Below are positions 30,779-38,530 of a DNA stretch of 64,000 nucleotides, one piece after another. The notes beneath the pieces are model-generated. The model had not been told where the DNA came from. It saw nothing but the letters and a program-made list of their open reading frames with translations, and did not search any database. The stretch covers positions 16,209 through 80,208 of the forward strand of contig JAHILF010000040.1 in assembly GCA_018897105.1 (NCBI GenBank), in the 5' to 3' direction. The stretch is from Pseudomonadota bacterium. GTDB lineage: Bacteria > Desulfobacterota > Desulfobulbia > Desulfobulbales > SURF-16. Every line of letters starts with the position of its first letter. The stretch's first letter is position 1. The position numbers and the translations under genes are program-made.

Positions 30779-32830
30779 ATGAATAAGAAAGCCACCCTTT
30801 CACCTATGTTTATATCGCTTTGCAGTGTCCTCATATTACTTTTTACCACCTCGGCCTGGGCCGTGTCGGACAGGATGAATTATCAGGGGAAACTGACCGA
30901 CTCCGGTGGTATCCCCTTAAACGGCACCTTTATGATGCGCTTTAACCTCTATGATGCGGAAAGCGGCGGCAGCCAGCTCTGGAATACGCCTACCGGTGAA
31001 ACTCATACCGCTGTCGAGGTTATTAACGGCATTTACAATATTGAACTGGGCTCGGTTGAACCGTTAACCAGCGATGTATTTTCCCTGGATAATGTGTGGC
31101 TGGCGGTGTCTATCTACAACCAAGATACGTCATCCTGGGAAACACTTTTGCCCCGGCAGCGGGTCACTTCCACCGCCTATTCTTTCCAATCGGCACAGGC
31201 GGCAGATGCCGACACCCTGGAAGGTATGACCTCGGCTGATTTTGCCCTGGTGGGCCATGATCATGACGCCGACTATGTCAATGAAGGGCAGAGCAACTCC
31301 ATCACCTCCGCCATGATCGTTAATGGCTCGATTCTGGCCAGCGACCTTGCAGACGGCGCCGCCCTAGCGGAAATCCTTGATGACGACGGCACAGGTTCAA
31401 CCCTTGATGCTGATTTCCTTGACGGCTATTCCGCCGGCTCCTTCACCCTGCTGACCCAGGATTACGGTCGCTATAAGATAGCGACAGATCTTTATGAGGG
31501 AGCCACTACCCTGTCCGACAAATACGTCAATGAAGGCCAGGCCAACTCCGTCACCGGCAGCATGATCGTCGACAGCACCATCACCGCCGCCGATCTTGCC
31601 GCAGACTCCGTCTATGCCAGTGAAATTGCCGCCAATGCGGTCGGGGCAAGCGAGATTGCTGCCAATGCGGTCGGTACCAGTGAAATCAACTTCTCCCTTG
31701 ACTATACCGGCAGCGATCTAAACGGCGGTCTGGTGGCGATGACCAACACGGCAGCCGGTTCGGCGAGCAACTATCCTGCCGCGCTCTATGGCGGCACCAA
31801 TGGAGCAGCAGGCTCCTATAATGTTTTCGGCGTCCTGGGCACCGCTCCGGCGCTCGGCTCCACCAATGAAGCCATGCTGCTGCTGCCTTATGCCCCCATC
31901 GCCGTTGGAGGGGCCGCCCAGGATGGTTATGGCGTGGTCGGCACCTCAACCAGTCACTACCATGCAGGCGTTTATGCCGAAAGCACCAGAGGCTATGGGA
32001 TCTATGGTAAACACACGGACCCTTCCTATACCGCCCCGGCTGTTTACGGCAAAAATGAAGGATCAGGCATCGGTATTCTCGGTGAATCTGCATCCGGCAC
32101 CAATGCAGGCGTTATGGGACGAACCAACTCCAGCACAGGCATCGGCGTCAGGGGCCAGGGGGCTGTTTCCACAAACTACGGCGAACTGGGGAAAAACGGT
32201 ATCGGCGTAGAGGCCCAGGGCAGCCTCTACGCCGGCAAATTCCTTGGTGACGTCATTGTCTATTACGGCGCCAATCGCGTCGCCCAGATGGATGTCTACG
32301 ATTACAGTCTGCACATGTATGATTCCACCGGCACCCAGACCATCGAGCTCGATTCCGATTATAACGGCAACGGCCGGGTGATAACCCAGGAATTACAGAT
32401 CACCGGCGGCAGCGATCTCTCCGAGCAGTTTGACGTCAATACCCTGGATTTTGAAATCCAGCCGGGCATGGTGGTCAGCATCGACCCGGACAAACCCGGC
32501 AAGCTCACAATCAGTTCAGAGCCCTATGACAACAAGGTGGCGGGAATCATCAGCGGAGCAGGAGGCATCAAAACAGGCATGATGATGGGCCAGAAAGGTA
32601 CCGAGGCAGACGGAGCACATCCCATTGCCTTAAGCGGCAGGGTTTACTGCTATGTCGATACCGCAAACGGCCCCGTTGAACCGGGTGACCTGTTGACCAC
32701 ATCCGCCACCCCCGGCTATGCCATGAAGGTTACCGATCACGGCAAGGCACAGGGAGCAATAATCGGTAAAGCCATGACTCCGTTGAAAGAAGGCCAGGGA
32801 CTTGTGCTTGCTCTTGTCACTTTGCAATAA
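30779..32830 (+). CDS. Secreted fibre-like protein sharing the N-terminal module
   Basis: 683 residues. The signal peptide (ISLCSVLILLFTTSAWA) is followed by the shared N-terminal module (MNYQGKLTDSGGIPLNGTF to RQRVTSTAYS). Two DADFLDG/YVNEGQ-type stretches, repeated EIAANAVGASEIAANAVG heptad-like units, and a GxYG-rich middle follow. The C-terminal ~170 residues (GGSDLSEQFDV, PGMVVSID, GDLLTTSATPGYAMKV, GKAMTPLKEGQGLVL) are a domain often seen at the ends of bacterial fibre and exopolymer-associated proteins. Its repeats are not the YGGY type of the two paralogues. It is third in the riboswitch-1 operon, with GGGAG before the ATG, and is probably a cell-surface structural protein. Confidence 0.72.
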   Translation: MNKKATLSPMFISLCSVLILLFTTSAWAVSDRMNYQGKLTDSGGIPLNGTFMMRFNLYDAESGGSQLWNTPTGETHTAVEVINGIYNIELGSVEPLTSDVFSLDNVWLAVSIYNQDTSSWETLLPRQRVTSTAYSFQSAQAADADTLEGMTSADFALVGHDHDADYVNEGQSNSITSAMIVNGSILASDLADGAALAEILDDDGTGSTLDADFLDGYSAGSFTLLTQDYGRYKIATDLYEGATTLSDKYVNEGQANSVTGSMIVDSTITAADLAADSVYASEIAANAVGASEIAANAVGTSEINFSLDYTGSDLNGGLVAMTNTAAGSASNYPAALYGGTNGAAGSYNVFGVLGTAPALGSTNEAMLLLPYAPIAVGGAAQDGYGVVGTSTSHYHAGVYAESTRGYGIYGKHTDPSYTAPAVYGKNEGSGIGILGESASGTNAGVMGRTNSSTGIGVRGQGAVSTNYGELGKNGIGVEAQGSLYAGKFLGDVIVYYGANRVAQMDVYDYSLHMYDSTGTQTIELDSDYNGNGRVITQELQITGGSDLSEQFDVNTLDFEIQPGMVVSIDPDKPGKLTISSEPYDNKVAGIISGAGGIKTGMMMGQKGTEADGAHPIALSGRVYCYVDTANGPVEPGDLLTTSATPGYAMKVTDHGKAQGAIIGKAMTPLKEGQGLVLALVTLQ

Positions 32831-32841
32831 GGAGGCAGACC

Positions 32842-34470
32842 ATGAAAAAATTCATCTGCCAATTACTGGCAATTCCTCTTCTTTTATCACTTACTGCATG
32901 GTCGGGTTTTGCCGCAGAGGAATATGCGCCACAACTCTTTACCGAAGCAGCCGCGACCCATCAGGCAGAAAATGCCCAATTCAAGGCCGGCGTGGAAAAA
33001 AGGATGCGATACACCGGCATCGATTTCAGTCGTCTGCTGACCCCGGGGCAACTCAAAAAGGGTCAAGCCATCGATTTCACCTTGGCCCCCAAAGAAGGCC
33101 AGCCGCAGCAGATCACCAAATTTGAGCTGAAACTCTTTGACGATGTCAAATACATCCTGGTGCTTGAGCGGGCGGCGAACGAATCCCCTGACGGAACGAC
33201 CATTACCTGGTACGGCTCTCTGGAAGGCGAGATAGACAGCAAGGTCATCCTGGTCAGCTCCGACGGGGTCCTTTCCGGCAACATCACCCTGGCCGATGGT
33301 CAATCCTTCCAGATCAGATACCGGGGCAACGGCATCCACGTCATCCGGGAAATCGACCAGAGCAAATATGGGACCGAACTTGAACCGGTTGAGCAGCGAC
33401 TGCCGGATGATTTTGACCCAAACGAGGCAATTGATCAGCAGGACACATCCACCCCTTATGACACTGACGACGAGGACCCGGCAACTGATCCGTCCCAATA
33501 TGACGAAACCGGGGCCACCATTGATGTCATGGTTGTTTATACCCCTGCATCCCGGATTGCCAACGGTGGGACAGCAGGCATGAACACCCTGATCGACCTG
33601 GCGATGGCCGAAACAAACACCGGCTATGGCAACAGCAATGTGGTCCAGCGAGTCAACGTGGTGCATCGCCAGGAAGTGACCTACACGGAATCCACTGCGC
33701 CGAATTCGGAAAGCACCATTGTTTTCGATGATGCCCTGGATGCCCTAGAGGGAACGAGCGACGGGGAAATAGACAACGTTCATACCCTGAGGAACGATTA
33801 CGCGGCCGACATTGTTTCCCTCTTTGTCCATGATCCCGTCACCGGCTGGTGCGGCAAGAGCAATATCATGGGTACGGAATCCCATACCTTTGAAAACCAG
33901 GCCTTTAATGTGGTTGATTGGGACTGTGCCACCGGCTATTACTCTTTTGCCCATGAAATGGGGCATAACATGGGCTCCCGCCATGACCGCGCCCATGACA
34001 GCTCGGATGGCGTCTTTTCCTACAGCCACGGGTACCAGGATCCTGAAGGGGACTTCCGCACCATCATGGCGTACGACTGCCCTGGAGGCTGCGACCGCGT
34101 TAACCACTGGTCAAACGTTAACATTGACTATGTGGTAGGTGCGACAAACTACGGGCCCACCGGCGTTATCTACACCGCAACCAATTCCGCCGCCAACTGG
34201 CGCTCCTTGAACAACGTCCGGGACACGGTGGCCAACTGGCGGCCCCGCTGGATCTATGTCAACGGCAGCTATATAGGAACGGAGTGGGGCTTAAGCGCCA
34301 CCCCTTACAACACCATCAGCGAAGGGGTAAACCACATAGGCCAATTCGCCGAGGATCCGCGACTCTACATTGCCCCGGGCACCTATACCGGCGCCGGCAA
34401 TGAACCGATAACCATCTTAAAAGCGATGACTATTGCCCCCTGGGGAACCGGCTCCATAACTATTGAATAG
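32842..34470 (+). CDS. Secreted metzincin-type zinc metalloprotease
   Basis: 542 residues with a signal peptide (LLAIPLLLSLTAWSGFA). A propeptide-like region of about 200 residues ends in an Asp-rich stretch (TPYDTDDEDPATDPS). The protease domain begins IDVMVVYTPASR and has the full zinc motif HEMGHNMGSRHD (HExxHxxGxxHD), followed by FRTIMAYDC, a Met-turn. The C-terminus (PYNTISEGVNHI, LYIAPGTYTG) looks like the start of a beta-helix or pectate-lyase-like unit. It would act outside the cell. It ends the riboswitch-1 operon (11 bp after the fibre gene, AAGGAGG before the ATG), so it may process the fibre proteins or the matrix they build. Confidence 0.87.
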   Translation: MKKFICQLLAIPLLLSLTAWSGFAAEEYAPQLFTEAAATHQAENAQFKAGVEKRMRYTGIDFSRLLTPGQLKKGQAIDFTLAPKEGQPQQITKFELKLFDDVKYILVLERAANESPDGTTITWYGSLEGEIDSKVILVSSDGVLSGNITLADGQSFQIRYRGNGIHVIREIDQSKYGTELEPVEQRLPDDFDPNEAIDQQDTSTPYDTDDEDPATDPSQYDETGATIDVMVVYTPASRIANGGTAGMNTLIDLAMAETNTGYGNSNVVQRVNVVHRQEVTYTESTAPNSESTIVFDDALDALEGTSDGEIDNVHTLRNDYAADIVSLFVHDPVTGWCGKSNIMGTESHTFENQAFNVVDWDCATGYYSFAHEMGHNMGSRHDRAHDSSDGVFSYSHGYQDPEGDFRTIMAYDCPGGCDRVNHWSNVNIDYVVGATNYGPTGVIYTATNSAANWRSLNNVRDTVANWRPRWIYVNGSYIGTEWGLSATPYNTISEGVNHIGQFAEDPRLYIAPGTYTGAGNEPITILKAMTIAPWGTGSITIE

Positions 34471-34493
34471 TGATCGGAGTTAACAAGGGAAAT

Positions 34494-34532
34494 CCTTAAC
34501 CTTGGCGGTGTTGTCCGGTGCCAAGGTTAAGG
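34494..34532. terminator. Perfect 13-bp hairpin after the protease gene
   Basis: CCTTAACCTTGGC and GCCAAGGTTAAGG are exact inverted repeats with a 13-nt loop, 23 bp after the protease stop. No T-run follows. It probably ends the operon or stabilises its mRNA; the convergent beta-helix gene stops about 200 bp further right. Confidence 0.6.
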
Positions 34533-34547
34533 TGATCATAACCCTTA

Positions 34548-34727
34548 GGGGCTCGGAAAATGCCAAAATACCATAACGCATCCCGTCTTCAGGCCATCTT
34601 TGGCCGCGGCCTCAATCGCAAAATCCTCGCCGGAGCACAGCTACGCCTGCGGTTTTGCTCAATCTGCGCAACCAAATCTGACCCAAATCCGGGCGCGATC
34701 CAGGTAAATTAACATTTTCCGAGTCCC
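34548..34727 (-). mobile_element. MITE-like element, copy 2 (180 bp, TTA/TAA target duplication)
   Basis: The reverse complement of the 9173-9351 element: shared core GGATTTGGGTCAGATTTGG, TGAGCAAAACCGCAGGCG and GCGGCCAAAGATGG. The ends GGGGCTCGGAAAATG and CATTTTCCGAGTCCC are inverted repeats. TTA flanks both sides, the right one being the stop codon of the beta-helix gene. As with copy 1, it inserted exactly at a TAA stop. Confidence 0.82.
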
Positions 34728-37715
34728 TTAATTGCAACTGCTGTCCAATGCGGTAAAAAACGCATCATATGCTCCGACACAGGTAAAACCTGTACCCGAT
34801 ACAGACCCGCCCAGCTTGCTAGCTGCGATTTTTGCTGTTGAAGTGCTATCATTCAAAATACTGTTTGTCGCACCGCTCATGCTGGAGGTGTTGATCGTTG
34901 GCGAGGAATAATCATCGTTAAACACGCCTCGATTGATAGTTGTCCCCATTGAAGCGCTAGCTGTTACATTTGTCATTGCCGGAGAGGAATAGTTGCCGTT
35001 TATAACACCATAACAATAAGTCCCCCCGGTAGCTGTGGCGCTTACATTTCTCATTGCCGGCGAAGAGGAATAGTTAGACACGCCGAGATTGTGAGAGCCC
35101 CCGGAAGCCGTGGCGGTTACTCGCGTTATATCAGGCGAGGCACTGTCATTTCGCATAGCAATAGAATAATAGCTTCCTCCCTTGTTCTCTACTGCAAGAG
35201 CCCGTATCTCCGCATTGTCAGCTCCTGACACTGTGGCTGATGTTGCATCATACGAACCACTGCTGTGAGTAGATGTTATGGTCGTTGTATTCTCTCCACT
35301 TCCCTCTATGTCCACATATGACTGCATGGCAAGTCCATTATTGCCAAGATCGTAAATGCCGGCATCGAGCCTGATCGTATAGCGGTTTGTTGCTGAAGCT
35401 GCGCCAAGGCCGCTGATTTCATTGCTTACTGCAAGCAGTAGTATGCCGTTTTCCGTGTCACTGCCTGAAGCAGGAACAAAAAGCTGATTCCCTGTTATGA
35501 TGATGCCGTTACTTGATACGTTAACCATCACAGGTGAGGAGGCGGCGTTATTTCTTACGCCGTAACTGGAAGTCCCACCGTTAGCCCTGGCTGTTACATT
35601 TATCATTGCCGGAAAAGAGGAGGTGTTGTTCAACACGCCCGTATTATTGTCACTTCCCCCGGAAGCGGTGGTAATGACATTGGTCATTGCCGGCGAAGAG
35701 GAGTAATTTAACACGCCGTAATTATAGTTTGTTCCCCCGGAAGCCGTTACGGTTACATTGGTCATCTCAGGTGAGGACAACATGTTATATACGCCGTAAC
35801 TGTAGACCCCCCCGGAAGCGCTGGCCGACACATTGGTCATTACCGGAGAGGAGGAGGAGTTATACACTCCTAGATTGGCCTCGATTCCTCCAGAAGCGAC
35901 GGCGGTTACATTGGTTATATCAGGCGCGGCAAACTCATTGACAATTGCAATAGAATCTGAGCCTCCTCCTCCTCGGTTCTCTATCGTAAGAAACCGCATC
36001 TCCGCATTATCAGCTCCCGACACTGTGGCTAAAAATTCTAGCGGACCGCCGCTGTGAGTAGAGGTAATAGTCGTTGTATTTTCTCCGCTTCCCTCTATGT
36101 CTACATATGGTTGCATGGCAAGTCCATTATTACCAAGGTCGTAGATACCGGCATCGAGCCTGATCGTATAGCGGTTTGTTGCTGACGCTGCGCCAAGGCC
36201 GCTGATCTCATTGCTGACTGCAAGCAGAAGTGTGCCGTTATCCGCGTCACTGCCCGAAGCACGAACAAAAAGCTGATTCCCTGTTATGATAATACCGTTA
36301 CTGGATACAACAACCATCCGCGGCGAAGAGGAGAAGTTAGACACACCGTAACTTAAAGTTCCCCCGGAAGCGCTGGCGGTTACAAATGTCATCGCAGGAG
36401 AGGATAAGGTGGAGTTATACACGCCTCGATTGACCTTTCCCCCGGAAGCGTTCGCGGTTACATTGGTCATTGCCGGAGAGGAGGAGGAGTTATACACACC
36501 GGTAGAGTTCGTTCCTCCGGAAGCCCTGGCGCTTACATGTGTTATCTCGGGCGATACAGAGTCATTGAAAATTGCCAGGGAATTTGTACCCCCTCCCTGG
36601 TTCTCTACCGTGAGAAACCGTATCTCCGCATTATCAGCTCCCGACACTGTGGCTGAATTTGCAACAAAAACTGTGCTGTGAGTAGAGGTTATGGTCGTCG
36701 AATTCTCTCCGCTTCCCGCAATGTCCACATATGGTTGCATGGCAAGTCCGTTATTGCCAAGGTCAAAGATTCCCGGCATTAGCCGTATCAGGCAGGTGTT
36801 TGTTGCGTCTGGCGTGCCGCACCATGCCGCAAGGTCATTCATTGCATCCAGCGGACTTGTATAGTCTCCCCCGCTCTGCGCCACTATGGCCACCTTGCCG
36901 TATAATGAGCCGGCATGGGTATGTGACGAGGCGGCAAAGCCAGTCGAGTCCATGCCGTCGAGCAGATCCGCGTCCAGGTTCGAACCGGAACCATCGGCCG
37001 CCTTGATGGCGGCAACCGCCTCGGGATCGGCATACCTCGTATGGTGGGCTGATACCGCTGCCGCATGGCTTGCGATATCAGCATCGATCTCAACCGATTC
37101 ATCCAAGTCGGTAGCATTGAGGCCGTCCAAGGTGTCGGCATTACCCGCAGTGCCTGCATAATTGACAGTAATGTCGTCTGGAATCTGGGCATCAATCGCT
37201 GCATCGGTCAGGTCGGTAAAGCTTGTGGTCTTTACATGGTGGGCCGAGGCGTCCGTTTCATGGTTTGAAAAAATTAAGGCCGAAGTGAAGTCCGCCGCAT
37301 GGGAGCCGTCCAGGGTGTCGGCATCGCCCGACTTCATGGAAAAGGAGGTGGAGGTCAGCTGCTGGCGGGGGCTCAAGGTTTCCCAGATGGATGTGCCCGT
37401 GTTATAGATATTGACTTCGAGAAATAACGGCTCCGTATCGAACAGATCCACGGGAAAATCGCTTATCGCACCGAGCTGGAGATTGTAGATCCCTTCAATG
37501 ACCGTAACGCTTTGATCCTCGGTCCAGTGACAACTCCCGCCGGTTTCCGAGTCGCAGATATAAAAACGCATGTCATAGACGCCTTCAAGCGGGACGCCGC
37601 CTGAATCCGTCAGTTTGCCTTGAAAATTGATGATCTCCGGCACCGCCCACGCCGTTGCGCCGAAGAACAGCAGCATGACAAACACGCCCATGATTGTGAC
37701 AATCCGTTTCTTCAT
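34728..37715 (-). CDS. Secreted beta-helix protein with long internal repeats
   Basis: 995 residues from the ATG at 37715 (GGGAGGGAGAAAC upstream); the track start 13 codons earlier is rejected. The signal peptide (IMGVFVMLLFFGATAWA) is followed by the shared N-terminal module (EIINFQGKLTDSGG to RQQLTSTSFSM) and by DADTLDG/DADLLDG stretches. The remaining ~700 residues hold three long repeats, each starting LxAGIYDLGNNGLAMQPYVD, IxGSGENxTTITSTHS, then many short units SSPAMTNVTASASGG...YGVYN, one per turn of a right-handed parallel beta-helix. Pectinesterase/pectate-lyase-like folds have this form, but no catalytic motif is evident. It is transcribed divergently from fibre copy 2 under its own riboswitch. 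Confidence 0.75.
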   Translation of the reverse strand: MKKRIVTIMGVFVMLLFFGATAWAVPEIINFQGKLTDSGGVPLEGVYDMRFYICDSETGGSCHWTEDQSVTVIEGIYNLQLGAISDFPVDLFDTEPLFLEVNIYNTGTSIWETLSPRQQLTSTSFSMKSGDADTLDGSHAADFTSALIFSNHETDASAHHVKTTSFTDLTDAAIDAQIPDDITVNYAGTAGNADTLDGLNATDLDESVEIDADIASHAAAVSAHHTRYADPEAVAAIKAADGSGSNLDADLLDGMDSTGFAASSHTHAGSLYGKVAIVAQSGGDYTSPLDAMNDLAAWCGTPDATNTCLIRLMPGIFDLGNNGLAMQPYVDIAGSGENSTTITSTHSTVFVANSATVSGADNAEIRFLTVENQGGGTNSLAIFNDSVSPEITHVSARASGGTNSTGVYNSSSSPAMTNVTANASGGKVNRGVYNSTLSSPAMTFVTASASGGTLSYGVSNFSSSPRMVVVSSNGIIITGNQLFVRASGSDADNGTLLLAVSNEISGLGAASATNRYTIRLDAGIYDLGNNGLAMQPYVDIEGSGENTTTITSTHSGGPLEFLATVSGADNAEMRFLTIENRGGGGSDSIAIVNEFAAPDITNVTAVASGGIEANLGVYNSSSSPVMTNVSASASGGVYSYGVYNMLSSPEMTNVTVTASGGTNYNYGVLNYSSSPAMTNVITTASGGSDNNTGVLNNTSSFPAMINVTARANGGTSSYGVRNNAASSPVMVNVSSNGIIITGNQLFVPASGSDTENGILLLAVSNEISGLGAASATNRYTIRLDAGIYDLGNNGLAMQSYVDIEGSGENTTTITSTHSSGSYDATSATVSGADNAEIRALAVENKGGSYYSIAMRNDSASPDITRVTATASGGSHNLGVSNYSSSPAMRNVSATATGGTYCYGVINGNYSSPAMTNVTASASMGTTINRGVFNDDYSSPTINTSSMSGATNSILNDSTSTAKIAASKLGGSVSGTGFTCVGAYDAFFTALDSSCN

Positions 37716-37831
37716 GTTTCTCCCTCCCTTATGTCTGCGGCAAGAGCATTGCATTGAGAAATTGGCACAGGGGGACTCAGTACCCGGATAAAGCCTATTT
37801 TTTCGTTGTTAATTTTTTTTGGGCACCTCAC

Positions 37832-37935
37832 AAAAAAAGCCGGGTTACCATAAGTTGGCAACCCGGCTAACTTTAAAAAGCCCCGTGGCTTTCCGTCCCC
37901 ACCTTCCAATGGGTTTGGCTTTATTTTTTTGAAGC
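37832..37935 (-). promoter_or_regulatory. GEMM-I cyclic-di-GMP riboswitch 2 with overlapping terminator
   Basis: Minus strand: AAAGCCAAACCCATTGG, GGTGGGGACGGAAAGCCACG, GGGCT and GCCGGGTTGCC. The terminator is the cleanest of the three: GCCGGGTTGCC pairs with GGTAACCCGGC over 11 bp, followed by seven T. It is about 115 nt before the beta-helix gene start. An ON switch is predicted, because the terminator uses the 3' aptamer strand. Confidence 0.9.
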
Positions 37936-38237
37936 TGCCCGCTATAGATTTTCAAATAAAGGGCATTGCCACTGAAAATTATGAGCCAGAAATTATTTTT
38001 AAACCACAAAAGCCTAACTATTATAATAACATCTTGACCAAACGATCTTGCTTTAGTCAAGATGGCAAATTGTCGCGCAATCCATATGTTGGAAAAATTA
38101 TTATCAGAAAAAACACGTATGCGTCATTTTACCACATTTACTTGCAGCAACAGTATGGGTAAATTATCCTTTATACGTGTTAGGGTGGCCTCAGCATATT
38201 GGCTATCCTCTTAAATCTTTCAGTTAAGTTTTCAGTT
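37936..38237. other. Divergent promoter region between two riboswitch leaders
   Basis: About 300 bp, AT-rich relative to the flanks, separating the leftward beta-helix leader from the rightward fibre-2 leader. A 77-codon ORF at 37929-38162 has no ribosome-binding site and no family resemblance. Promoters for both leaders must be here, but I cannot assign -35/-10 boxes with confidence. Confidence 0.4.
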
Positions 38238-38332
38238 ATTCGGACAAGGCCAAACCCATTGAGAAATGGGGACGGAAAGCCACGGGGCTTTCAGAGCTAG
38301 CCGGGTTGCCATGATGGTGATCCGGCTTTTTT
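38238..38332 (+). promoter_or_regulatory. GEMM-I cyclic-di-GMP riboswitch 3 with overlapping terminator
   Basis: ACAAGGCCAAACCCATTGAG, AATGGGGACGGAAAGCCACG, GGGCT and AGCCGGGTTGCC give the GEMM-I core. GCCGGGTTGCCA pairs with TGGTGATCCGGC, followed by six T. Nearly identical to riboswitch 1 in sequence and distance to its gene (about 200 nt), as expected from duplication of the whole leader-gene module. Confidence 0.9.
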
Positions 38333-38530
38333 CGTTTTACCGGCTGCGGTACGAACTTGATGATATTCTTGGAATAATCCTCTCCGCAGTCTTGGTTTTC
38401 TATGGTATTTATACGTTGTGATAATTTTTTTTCCTCGCCAGGGATGGAAACTCGGGCAAAGAGGTGTCTTTTTTCTTTAAGCAACCTGCTATTCATCGGG
38501 CAAATGTGAAAATGAAAAAGGGAGGGAGAA

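Noticed and set aside
37929-38162. 77-aa plus-strand ORF between the divergent riboswitch leaders
   Set aside because: No ribosome-binding site, overlaps the leader of the beta-helix gene, no family resemblance.
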